A stretch of 64,000 nucleotides of DNA from Variovorax sp. PAMC26660 (GTDB lineage: Bacteria; Pseudomonadota; Gammaproteobacteria; Burkholderiales; Burkholderiaceae_C): the NCBI RefSeq assembly GCF_014302995.1, contig NZ_CP060295.1:2781501-2845500 (forward strand), written 5' to 3'. Below the pieces are notes generated by a model that was not told the origin of the DNA, made no database searches, and saw nothing but the letters and a program-made list of their open reading frames with translations. Of this stretch, positions 9,477 through 17,159 are shown piece after piece (the first letter of the stretch is position 1; each line of letters begins with the position of its first letter). The position numbers and the translations under genes are program-made.

Positions 9477-10145
9477 ATGCGCATAGAAGCCGCCCCCTTT
9501 GCCTACGATTTCGAGCTGAAGAGCACAGCCTTGGTCCTCATCGACATGCAGCGGGACTTCATGGAGCCCGGTGGGTTTGGCGAAACACTGGGCAACGACG
9601 TCTCGTTGCTCCAGGCCATCGTGCCAGCCGCAAAAAGGGTTCTGCAGGCATGGAGAAATGCAAGCGGTCTCGTGGTCCACACGAGGGAGTCGCACACCGC
9701 CGACCTGTCCGACTGCCCAACCGCCAAACGCAACCGTGGCAACCCCGCCCTGCGCATCGGCGACGAAGGCCCGATGGGCCGCATCCTCGTGGCCGGAGAG
9801 CCCGGCAACCAGATCATCGACGCGCTCGCACCCATCGATGGGGAGATCGTCATCGACAAGCCTGGCAAGGGCGCCTTCTACGCCACTGGCCTGCACGCGC
9901 TGCTGCAGCAACGCGGCATCACCCATCTGCTGTTCGGCGGCGTCACCACCGAGGTCTGCGTACAGACCTCCATGCGCGAAGCCAACGACCGGGGCTACGA
10001 CAGCCTGCTGCTCGAAGACTGTACCGAGAGCTACTTTCCTGCCTTCAAGGCGGCAACGCTCGACATGGTCCGCGCCCAGGGCGCCATCGTCGGCTGGACC
10101 GCGCCCAGCACCGCGCTGCTCTTGGCGCTGAACAACGCCGCATGA
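9477..10145 (+). CDS. Isochorismatase-family cysteine hydrolase, BiuH/RutB-like paralogue
   Basis: This 222-residue protein has the isochorismatase triad: Asp in [16 protein letters not shown], Lys in [12 protein letters not shown] and Cys in [22 protein letters not shown]. It shares [20 protein letters not shown] with the BiuH paralogue at 6855 but lacks the YPWPYNG-type N-terminus and the ANKRWRS loop, so its substrate is probably a different ureide or amide. It is separated from the importer operon by the 190-bp foldback and overlaps the GntR regulator by 4 bp. Confidence 0.82.
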   Translation: MRIEAAPFAYDFELKSTALVLIDMQRDFMEPGGFGETLGNDVSLLQAIVPAAKRVLQAWRNASGLVVHTRESHTADLSDCPTAKRNRGNPALRIGDEGPMGRILVAGEPGNQIIDALAPIDGEIVIDKPGKGAFYATGLHALLQQRGITHLLFGGVTTEVCVQTSMREANDRGYDSLLLEDCTESYFPAFKAATLDMVRAQGAIVGWTAPSTALLLALNNAA

Positions 10146-10927
10146 CGCAGGCGCCAGCGACTACCATTCCCCACGTGTCTACCGTCCGTCCCCGCCCCGC
10201 TTCACCTGCCCCCGCCGCCGCAACCGCCGACGCGGCCGTTTTCCGCACGCGGGCCGACGAGGTCTACGCGCAGCTCAAGCGCGACGTGGCCGACTTCATC
10301 CTCGTGCCCGGCGATCGCTTCACCGAGAGCGAGATCAGCGACCGGCTCGGCGTGTCGCGCACGCCCGTTCGGCAGGCGCTGTTCCGGCTGCAGCAGGAAG
10401 GCTTTGTCGAAGTGCTGTTTCGCAGCGGCTGGCGGGTGCTGCCCTTCGACTTCGACCAGTTCGAGCAGTTCTACGACCTGCGCATGGTGCTCGAAACCAC
10501 CGCCGTGCACCGCCTGTGCGAAACCGACCGCCACATCGACCGCGGCCTGATCGAGGCGCTGGCCGACATCTGGCTTGTGCCGGTGGCCCAGCGCAGCGCC
10601 GACACCGCCCAGGTCGCCCACTGGGACGAGGCCTTTCATTGCGCGCTGGTGGCCGCCGCCGGCAACGCCGAGATGGCGCGCGTGCATGGCGACGTGACCG
10701 ACCGCATCCGCATCATTCGCCGGCTCGACTTCACCAAGCAGCCGCGCATCGATGCCACCTACGAAGAGCACGGCAAGATCCTCAAGGCCGTCCGCGCGAA
10801 CCGGGGCGACCAGGCCGCGATGCTGCTGCGCGCGCACATCGAGACCAGCCAGGCCGAAGTGCGCAAGATCACGCTGCACCAGGTGCATCTTGCGCGGCAT
10901 GCGGGGAAGGCGTTGGGCCCGCGCTGA
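10142..10927 (+). CDS. GntR family transcriptional regulator (FCD/FadR-type)
   Basis: This 261-residue regulator has a low-complexity A/P-rich N-terminus (residues 1-30), a winged helix ([51 protein letters not shown]) and an all-helical FCD effector domain ([16 protein letters not shown]; then [20 protein letters not shown] and HLxxI-like [15 protein letters not shown]). The start ATG overlaps the stop of the hydrolase gene (ATGA), so the two are translationally coupled. It is likely the local repressor of the biuret/ureide genes, although its operator was not identified. Confidence 0.88.
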   Translation: MTQAPATTIPHVSTVRPRPASPAPAAATADAAVFRTRADEVYAQLKRDVADFILVPGDRFTESEISDRLGVSRTPVRQALFRLQQEGFVEVLFRSGWRVLPFDFDQFEQFYDLRMVLETTAVHRLCETDRHIDRGLIEALADIWLVPVAQRSADTAQVAHWDEAFHCALVAAAGNAEMARVHGDVTDRIRIIRRLDFTKQPRIDATYEEHGKILKAVRANRGDQAAMLLRAHIETSQAEVRKITLHQVHLARHAGKALGPR

Positions 10928-10937
10928 GTTGCAGGGG

Positions 10938-11056
10938 TTGCTCCTTCCCCCTCTGGGGGAAGGCTGGGATGGGGGCTCTCGGCCTTTGCCACAGCGCAGC
11001 CTTCGCGAAGGCCGCATGCCCCCACCCCGACCCTCCCCCGGAAGGGGAGGGAGAAA
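10938..11056 (+). repeat. Intergenic repeat family A, copy A1
   Basis: The left half is a perfect hairpin (CCTTCCCC...GGGGAAGG) followed by CTGGGATGGGGGC. A variable core follows, and the right half is CCCCCACCCCGACCCTCC plus the hairpin CCCCCGGAAGGGG and GAGGGAGAAA. The same architecture recurs at 34515-34630 (same strand) and 62049-62168 (opposite strand). It sits between the convergent GntR and Bug genes, where a paired hairpin could also act as a two-way transcript end. Confidence 0.85.
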
Positions 11057-11065
11057 GGCAGGAAC

Positions 11066-12028
11066 TCAGTCGGCGGTGATGCTGCCGCGCTTCACGACCC
11101 CAGCCCAGCGGTCCGCATCCTTCTTGATGAGCGCGCCGAACTCGGCCGGCGTCGAACTCGCCGGCACCATGCCTTGCGACTCGAAGGACTTCGCCACCTC
11201 GGGCTGCTTCAGCACCGCCGCGATCTCCTTGTTGAGCCGCGCCACCACTTCGGGCGGCGTGCCCTTGGGCGCGAGCACGCCGTACCACATGTCCACGTTG
11301 TCGGCGGTCACGCCGGCCTCGGCCAGCGTGGGCACATCGGGCAGTTGCGGCAGGCGCTTGCTGCTGCCGGTGGCAATGGCCTTGAGCTTGCCGACCTGGA
11401 TGTGCTGCAGCGCCACGTGCACCGGCAGGAACATGTAGTCGATGCGCCCGCCCAGCAGGTCGGTCACCGCGCCGGCGGTGCCCTTGTACGGCACGTGCAG
11501 CATCTCGGTGCCGGTGCCCTGCATGAAGAGCGCCATCGACAGGTGGTGCGGCGTGCCGACGCCCGGCGTGGCGTAGGTCAGCTTGCCGGGGTTGGTCTTG
11601 GCCGCGCTCACCATCTGCGCCACCGTGCCGGCCTTCTGCACGTTCGGGTTGGTCACCAGCAGCAGCGTGCCCCAGGAGGTGAGCGAGACGGGCGTGAAGT
11701 CGGCCACCGGGTCGTAGCTCAGCGACTTGTAGAGGCTGCGATTCATCACCAGCGTGTTGACCTGCACCATCAGCGTGTAGCCGTCGGGCTTGGCGCGCGC
11801 CACCTTCTCGCTGCCGATGTTGCCGCTGGCACCGGCCACGTTGTCCACGATCACCGGCTGACCCAGCAGGGCAGGCAGGCGGCCCGAGAGCTGGCGCGCC
11901 ACGAGGTCGATGCCGGTGCCGGGCGTGTAGGGCACCACCAGTGTGATCGGCTGGTCGGGCCACGCATGGGCGGCCACGGCGGTGGCTGAAACGAGCAGGG
12001 CGGCGAGGGTCTGGGTGAGCAGTCGCAT
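11066..12028 (-). CDS. Bug/TctC-family tripartite tricarboxylate transporter substrate-binding protein
   Basis: This 320-residue periplasmic protein has a Sec signal peptide (LLTQTLAALLVSATAVAAHA). It has the Bug signature WPDQPITLVVPYTPGTGIDLVARQLS, then the conserved VIVDNVAGASGNIGSEKVARAKPDGYTL. Bug proteins bind carboxylated ligands in Bordetella and Comamonadaceae and are usually encoded without their TctAB membrane partners, as here. It lies 46 bp downstream of the FAD monooxygenase on the same strand, so an aromatic or carboxylic substrate of that enzyme is a fair guess for the ligand. Confidence 0.88.
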   Translation of the reverse strand: MRLLTQTLAALLVSATAVAAHAWPDQPITLVVPYTPGTGIDLVARQLSGRLPALLGQPVIVDNVAGASGNIGSEKVARAKPDGYTLMVQVNTLVMNRSLYKSLSYDPVADFTPVSLTSWGTLLLVTNPNVQKAGTVAQMVSAAKTNPGKLTYATPGVGTPHHLSMALFMQGTGTEMLHVPYKGTAGAVTDLLGGRIDYMFLPVHVALQHIQVGKLKAIATGSSKRLPQLPDVPTLAEAGVTADNVDMWYGVLAPKGTPPEVVARLNKEIAAVLKQPEVAKSFESQGMVPASSTPAEFGALIKKDADRWAGVVKRGSITAD

Positions 12029-12074
12029 GGTGGGGGTCTCCGTTTTCTTTTTGTGGATGGGTGTGTGTCGGCGC

Positions 12075-13310
12075 TCAGAGGTACGAAGCGCGTGCCTTCA
12101 GCGCGACCGGGTCGTAGCCGGCCACGCGCTTGTAGTTGTCCGAGATGGCCTGCAGCTCGGCCGTGGTCACGATGTCTTCGATCTGCTCGAAGCGCTGGCC
12201 GCCCGAGCGCTCGAACACTTCGCGCAGGATCGCGTCGGGCGGGTTGCTGCGGTTGGTCAGCACCACGTTGGTGGTGGCCTTCACGCGCACGCGGTCGTAG
12301 TCTTCCAGCGCGGCGTTGCCGACGCCCAGGTCCTTGAGTGCTCCTGCGAGAAAGCGCGCGTCGATGATCGCCTGGCCCGCGCCGTTGGAGCCGCGAGGCA
12401 CCATCGGATGCGCGGCATCGCCCAACAGCGTGAGGCGCCCGTGCGTCCAGCGCGGCAGCGGGTCCTGGTCGACCATCGGGTACTCGAGGATGGTGTCGGA
12501 GGCCAGGATCAGCGCCGGCACGTCGAGCCAGTCGAAATGCCAGTCGGCGAACGCGGGCAAAAAGTCTTCGACGCGGCCGGTGCGGCTCCAGTCGCGCATC
12601 GCGGGCTGCGGCGCATGGATCTCGGCCACCCAGTTCACGAGCTGATGGCCTTCGACATCGATGTCGTTGCGGATCGGGTAGATCACCATCTTGCCGACCG
12701 ACAGCCAGCCCGCGCGCACCATGCTCGCGCCCGACAGGAAAGGCTTCCAGCGCGCAGTGCCGCGCCACATGTTCACACCCGAATAGCGCGGGGCGCCTTC
12801 GTTCGGATAGAGCTGTTTGCGCAGTGCCGAGTGGATGCCGTCGCAGCCGACCGCGATGGCGCCGCGCACCGAGGGCGCGTTCGCAAAATGCACGGTCACG
12901 CCCTCGACGTCCTGCGTCACGCCCGTGCAGCGGCTGTTGCAGACCACGCTGTCGGGGCCGAGGCGCTTGAGCGTTTCTTCATGCAGCACGGTTTGCAGGT
13001 CGCCGCGATGGATCGAGAACTGGGGCCAGTCGTAGCCCGCATGCTCGCCCGCCGCTTCGCGAAAGATCAGTTGGCCATGTTCGGTGAAGAAGATCGACTC
13101 TTTGGTGCGAACGCCCACCGCGTCGAGTTGCGGCAGCAGGCCCAGCTCGGTCAGCTCGCGCACCGCGTGCGGCAGCAGGTTCACGCCCACGCCCAATGGC
13201 TTGAGTTCGGGCACGGCCTCGTACACGCGGCAGGGAATGCCGGCCTGGTGCAGGCTCAGTGCCAGGGTCAGGCCGCCGATGCCGGCGCCCAGGATGATGA
13301 CTTCGTTCAT
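12075..13310 (-). CDS. FAD-dependent aromatic monooxygenase (group A flavoprotein)
   Basis: This 411-residue class A flavoprotein hydroxylase of the salicylate/3-hydroxybenzoate 6-hydroxylase type has the dinucleotide-binding start VIILGAGIGGLTLALSLHQAGI. Its middle motif is IAVGCDGIHSALRKQLYP (DG fingerprint) and its second FAD motif is GRLTLLGDAAHPMVPRGSNGAGQAIIDA. It uses NAD(P)H and O2 to hydroxylate an aromatic substrate; which one cannot be told from sequence. It is divergent from a LysR regulator at 13409 and followed by a Bug solute-binding protein, a typical inducible aromatic uptake and oxidation unit. Confidence 0.87.
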   Translation of the reverse strand: MNEVIILGAGIGGLTLALSLHQAGIPCRVYEAVPELKPLGVGVNLLPHAVRELTELGLLPQLDAVGVRTKESIFFTEHGQLIFREAAGEHAGYDWPQFSIHRGDLQTVLHEETLKRLGPDSVVCNSRCTGVTQDVEGVTVHFANAPSVRGAIAVGCDGIHSALRKQLYPNEGAPRYSGVNMWRGTARWKPFLSGASMVRAGWLSVGKMVIYPIRNDIDVEGHQLVNWVAEIHAPQPAMRDWSRTGRVEDFLPAFADWHFDWLDVPALILASDTILEYPMVDQDPLPRWTHGRLTLLGDAAHPMVPRGSNGAGQAIIDARFLAGALKDLGVGNAALEDYDRVRVKATTNVVLTNRSNPPDAILREVFERSGGQRFEQIEDIVTTAELQAISDNYKRVAGYDPVALKARASYL

Positions 13311-13358
13311 GGTCGTTCGTGGTGTTGCGTTGTGTCCCGGGCCGCATTAGGAACGCAC

Positions 13359-13397
13359 ATAAACCATTTGGGAAATTTAGATGTGATATGGATTTAT
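13359..13397. promoter_or_regulatory. Candidate LysR-type binding region between divergent monooxygenase and LysR genes
   Basis: In the 98-bp divergent gap, ATAAACCAT (13359-13367) faces ATGGATTTAT (13388-13397), an imperfect inverted repeat in locally AT-rich DNA. The position fits a LysR regulator that controls both itself and the monooxygenase. The half-sites are about 20 bp apart, wider than a classic T-N11-A box, so this is only a candidate. Confidence 0.35.
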
Positions 13398-13408
13398 CAT
13401 GAATCCTT

Positions 13409-14317
13409 ATGAACCTCTCGACCCGTCAGATGCGCGCCTTCCTGCACGTGGCGCGCATCGGCAACTTCACGCGGGCGGCCGAGCAGGCGCACATCACGCA
13501 GGCGGGGCTGAGTATCCTGATCCGCGAAATGGAAAAGCAGCTCGGCTGCCGGCTGTTCGACCGCACCACGCGCGTGGTGAGCCTCACGCCGGCCGGGCGG
13601 CGCTTGCTGCCGGTGGTGGAGCGGCTCATCACCGACCTGGACGATGTGGCCGCGCAGCTCGGCGCCGAAGGCGACGAGGCGCGCCAGACCCTGCGCATCG
13701 CGGCCACGCCGCTGGTGTCGTCGCACTTGTTGCCGCAGGTGTTCAACACCTTCCGGCAGGCCCATCCGCAGGTGAGCCTGCGCCTGTTCGATGCCGACCT
13801 GCGCGACGTCGAAGCCATGGTGACGGCCGGCGATGCCGACATGGGCCTGGGCTTCTTCTTCAAGGCCGCGGCGGGGCTGGACCGCACGCCGGTCGGGCGC
13901 TTCCACCTGATGCGCGTGGCGCCCCTGGCGGACGACGCCGACGAGCCACCCGCCATCGGCACCGCGCCCTGGTCGGCGCTGCGCGGCATCGGGCTCATCG
14001 GCCTGCCGCCGGGCAACCCGATCCAGAAGGTGATCGACCAGCACCTGGCCGCCATCGGCCTGGCCGATGCGCAGCGGCCCGCGTTCAACTTCTTCGGCAC
14101 GCTGATCTCGATGGTGGAGGCCGGCTTCGGCACCGCTGTGATGCCGACCTTTGCGCTGGCCGCCTGTCGCCGCCATCGCGTGCGCACCGACGTGCTGACC
14201 AAGCCGAAGGCCGGACTCGATTTCTACCGCATCACCAAGCGGGGCGCGCATGAGACCGAGGCCATGCAGGCCTTCGTTGCCACGCTGGTGAAGGCGCTGC
14301 CCGCGCTGTCGCGGTAA
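13409..14317 (+). CDS. LysR family transcriptional regulator
   Basis: This 302-residue regulator has a canonical N-terminal helix-turn-helix (MNLSTRQMRAFLHVARIGNFTRAAEQAHITQAGLSILIREMEKQLGCRLFDRTTR) and a periplasmic-binding-like effector domain from about residue 90. It is divergent from the FAD monooxygenase/Bug pair and most likely regulates it in response to the aromatic substrate (inference). The start is ATG 13409. An ATG 10 nt upstream is in another frame and gives no LysR-like protein. Confidence 0.92.
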   Translation: MNLSTRQMRAFLHVARIGNFTRAAEQAHITQAGLSILIREMEKQLGCRLFDRTTRVVSLTPAGRRLLPVVERLITDLDDVAAQLGAEGDEARQTLRIAATPLVSSHLLPQVFNTFRQAHPQVSLRLFDADLRDVEAMVTAGDADMGLGFFFKAAAGLDRTPVGRFHLMRVAPLADDADEPPAIGTAPWSALRGIGLIGLPPGNPIQKVIDQHLAAIGLADAQRPAFNFFGTLISMVEAGFGTAVMPTFALAACRRHRVRTDVLTKPKAGLDFYRITKRGAHETEAMQAFVATLVKALPALSR

Positions 14318-14331
14318 CGGGCTTCGGCCCG
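14318..14331. terminator. Hairpin between convergent LysR and DUF4034 genes
   Basis: A perfect stem CGGGC-TTCG-GCCCG begins at the base after the LysR stop and ends 8 bp before the convergent gene's stop. TTCG is an unusually stable tetraloop. No T-run follows on either strand, so it may only stabilise 3' ends rather than terminate by itself. Confidence 0.5.
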
Positions 14332-14338
14332 CTGGCGC

Positions 14339-16339
14339 TCACACCATCGCGTTGTCGCCGCCCGGAATCTCGTGCGCCTTGATCTGCCGGCGCGTGAGCT
14401 TGTAGAGCGTGGAGGCCACAAAGCCGCTCTGGTGGGTGTTCTTCGTCGCGTTCACCACGAATTCGTCTTCGGGTGAGACGGCCTGGGCGCCCATGATCCA
14501 GCGCACGCTCTCGCGGTAGTTGTAGAGCACCTTGTCGTTGCTGTCGGCCAGCAGCACCGACAGCGTGGCCATGGCGGCGGCGTCGCCGTTCGTCGCATGC
14601 TCGCGCACGAAGTCCAGATACCGGTGCCGCGCGGGGATGTCTGTCAGGTCGCTGATGAACATCAGCGCGCCTTCGGTGCCGTCCTCGCGGCCCAGTTCGT
14701 GCGCCTTCAACATCGCTTCGACCGCCTGCACCTGCAGCGCCGGGCGCTGCGCCACGGGCGTGGCGCCTTCCCAGGCCATGTCGTGGCAGAGGTAGCCGAG
14801 CTTGTACGCCGCGAGGCCGTTGCCGGCATTCATGGACTGGTCGTAGCAGCGAATGGCTTGCTGCCGGTCTTGTGGGCCATGCAGGCCGCCGGCATGGAAG
14901 ATGCCGAGCGTGAGCAGGCACGAGGTGTCGCCCGCCGCCAGCCCGAGTTCCAGCATCTCGAAGGCCTCCTTGTTGCGCGGCACGCGCCACAGCGCGCGCG
15001 CCAGGTCGTCCCAGTGCTCGGTGCCTGCGGCACGCTCGCGTGCTGCGGCCAGCCATGCGTTGCCGGCCGCTTCGTTGGGCACGAAGCCGAAGGCGCCCTT
15101 CAGGCTGCAGTAGCCGTGCAGGATCAGCGCGGTGTTGCATTCGTAGGCGTTGGCGCTGTTGCAGATGGCCTGGCCCAGCCAGTGGCCCTCGGGCTCCTGC
15201 TCCAGTGCCAGGTGCACCGCCATGTTCATCGCGTACTCGTCGTCGATGGGGTGGTGGCTCTCGGCTTCGCGCAGGCAGGCCAGCGCTTCCGGATGCTGGT
15301 CGAGCATGTAGTGGCTCACGGCCAGCCAGCGCAGGGTTTCCCAGCGGTGGTAGGGGTAGAGCGCCTCGTTGGCGCGCTGGCGCGTGGCGGCCATGCGCTG
15401 CTGGGCTTCGGCCGGGTCGTCGTCCTTGTCGACCGCGTTGCCCTGGTGGACGTCGCGCCAGATCTCGTGGCGCAGCCGGTCTTTCTCGACTTCGTTCAGG
15501 TGGGCGCAGGCGGGCGAGGCGATGAAGGCGCGCACGCGTTCGTGGCTGCCGCCCCAGCGCGGCTGCTGGAACCAGACGCACTGGCGCATGAAGAAGAACA
15601 GCCGCGGGTGCACGTGCAGCGTGGCGTGGATCCAGTAAGACGTGCCGCTGATCATCTTCTTGCCCTGCACGGGCGAGGGCAGCGCGACAGGCGTTTCCTC
15701 GGGGCAGGCGATGCGCTCGTCGTGCGTCAGGCCGGAGCGCGCGAGCATGGCCAGCAGCTCTTCGCGGGTGGCCGGGTCGCCCAGCGAGAACTCGTGCTGC
15801 AGCGGGCTGTCGGGCCAGCGGCCGCTGCGCACCAGCTCCGTCAGCCAGTCGGGTTCGTTGAAGGCCGAGGTGCTTTGCAGCAGCAGGGCACAGGTGGTCC
15901 ACATCGTGGGTGCGAGGGTCAATGCCCGCAAGGCCGCGACCGCGCAGCGCGTGGCGCAGGCATGGGCGCATTCCCAGCCCAATGCGGTGACCGAACTGGC
16001 CCAGCCCGAGCCGCGGTATTCGTAGGCCCAGTGATACCAGTAGTGCGCCTCGCAGAGCCAGGCGTGGGCCGATTGCGGATTGGCGGCTTGCCAGGCGGTC
16101 AGCCGGGCCAGCCCTTCGGCGCCGGCCGCGGTGCAGCCGGCCAGGTCGTCGGGCAATGCGCCGTAGTAGCGCTCTTCGTCGTCACGGTCGTGAAAGCTGG
16201 CGGCGAGCGCATCGTCGAGCCGCTGGTCCAGCGCGGCGTGGTCGGCGGCGCGCAGCATGGCGTCGATGTCGCAGAGCTTCCAGCGCGCGGGCGCGGGGGG
16301 AATCACGTTCGCTGCGGCGGGGGGCGTGTTTGTCGTCAT
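14339..16339 (-). CDS. DUF4034/Sel1-like tetratricopeptide protein, unknown function
   Basis: This 666-residue cytoplasmic protein lacks a signal peptide. The N-terminal half (ARWKLCDIDAMLRAADHAALDQRLDDALAASF; AHAWLCEAHYWYHWAYEYRGSG) looks like DUF4034. The C-terminal half carries Sel1/TPR-like helical repeats (DTSCLLTLGIFHAGGLHG, ending RQQAIRCYDQSMNAGNGLAAYKLGYLCHD). Such solenoids usually bind proteins. The start is the ATG whose complement is at 16337-16339; the open frame continues upstream only as antisense read-through of the next gene. It begins 13 bp after the DUF1266-like gene and is the last gene of a three-gene operon. Confidence 0.75.
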   Translation of the reverse strand: MTTNTPPAAANVIPPAPARWKLCDIDAMLRAADHAALDQRLDDALAASFHDRDDEERYYGALPDDLAGCTAAGAEGLARLTAWQAANPQSAHAWLCEAHYWYHWAYEYRGSGWASSVTALGWECAHACATRCAVAALRALTLAPTMWTTCALLLQSTSAFNEPDWLTELVRSGRWPDSPLQHEFSLGDPATREELLAMLARSGLTHDERIACPEETPVALPSPVQGKKMISGTSYWIHATLHVHPRLFFFMRQCVWFQQPRWGGSHERVRAFIASPACAHLNEVEKDRLRHEIWRDVHQGNAVDKDDDPAEAQQRMAATRQRANEALYPYHRWETLRWLAVSHYMLDQHPEALACLREAESHHPIDDEYAMNMAVHLALEQEPEGHWLGQAICNSANAYECNTALILHGYCSLKGAFGFVPNEAAGNAWLAAARERAAGTEHWDDLARALWRVPRNKEAFEMLELGLAAGDTSCLLTLGIFHAGGLHGPQDRQQAIRCYDQSMNAGNGLAAYKLGYLCHDMAWEGATPVAQRPALQVQAVEAMLKAHELGREDGTEGALMFISDLTDIPARHRYLDFVREHATNGDAAAMATLSVLLADSNDKVLYNYRESVRWIMGAQAVSPEDEFVVNATKNTHQSGFVASTLYKLTRRQIKAHEIPGGDNAMV

Positions 16340-16352
16340 GGGCGGTTGCGCG

Positions 16353-17159
16353 TCAGGCCGACGCGGCAGGTGCGGGGGTGGGTTGGGGGTCGAAGATGCG
16401 GTAGCGCTTCCACGGCAGCGTGAGCCAGTTGCCGTTGCTGTTCTGCAGATGCTCCTGCACTTCCAGCGTGGCGCGCGAAGAGGCGGGGCCGTCCTGGCTG
16501 CTGATGCGCAGCCAGTGCAGCCGCGCCCGTGCGTAGGCGTGGCCGAAATCTTCCCAGCTCTCGAAGCTGTCCTGCGCACGCTGCGCATTGAGGAACAGCA
16601 CCAGCCAGGCCTGCGACTCGGGCACCCAGCCCAGCAGCGCGATGCAGCGCACCAGGAAGGCGGTGCGTGCGCAGTCGAAGGCCAGCGCGTCGCGCACCTT
16701 GCCTTCGGCCGCGAGCTGCTCGTAGAAATTGGCATGGGTGCGGCCGAGCCCGCCGACCCAGCCGACCAGGGCGGCCTGCATCTGCGTGGCAATGTCGCGC
16801 TCGGGCAGGTCGGCGGCCATGTTCATTTCGCGCAGCACCTGTCTGGCCAGCCGCTGGCGCTGCTCGGCGGGCAGATCGAGCGCCAGCGCATCGCTGTCGC
16901 AGCGCAGGCCGTTGCGCTGCAGCAGGATGTCGCCGAGCGCCAGTGCCCAGCGGCGGCGGTTGGGCGCGACCTTCTCGGACTGGGCCTTGGCCTGCGCCAT
17001 GCGCGCCGAGAGGTCGGCATTGGCCTTCTCCATGTGGCTGATCGCCTTGTCCGCGCCGCGCGTGGCGATGCGGAAAGACGTGCGCACGATGAACCAGGCC
17101 ACGCGCAGGCCGAGGTACAGCAAGCCCAGCAGCATCAGCACGAGGACGGCCTGCATCAT
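16353..17159 (-). CDS. Membrane-anchored DUF1266-like protein
   Basis: This 268-residue protein has one N-terminal membrane helix (AVLVLMLLGLLYLGLRVAWFIV) followed by a short coiled segment (ISHMEKANADLSARMAQAKAQ) and a globular domain. That domain has WALALGDILLQRNGL and the DUF1266-like block DALAFDCARTAFLVRCIALLGWVPESQAW, ending SFESWEDFGHAYARARLHWL. E. coli carries DUF1266 proteins beside Sel1-repeat genes (the ybeQRTU region), the same pairing as here. Its start ATG overlaps the PcfJ-like stop by 4 bp. Function unknown. Confidence 0.75.
   Translation of the reverse strand: MMQAVLVLMLLGLLYLGLRVAWFIVRTSFRIATRGADKAISHMEKANADLSARMAQAKAQSEKVAPNRRRWALALGDILLQRNGLRCDSDALALDLPAEQRQRLARQVLREMNMAADLPERDIATQMQAALVGWVGGLGRTHANFYEQLAAEGKVRDALAFDCARTAFLVRCIALLGWVPESQAWLVLFLNAQRAQDSFESWEDFGHAYARARLHWLRISSQDGPASSRATLEVQEHLQNSNGNWLTLPWKRYRIFDPQPTPAPAASA

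Noticed and set aside
9217..9486. Short open frames across the 9.24-9.43 kb foldback
   Set aside because: The translated sequences derive from the inverted repeat, have no ribosome site and resemble no protein family.
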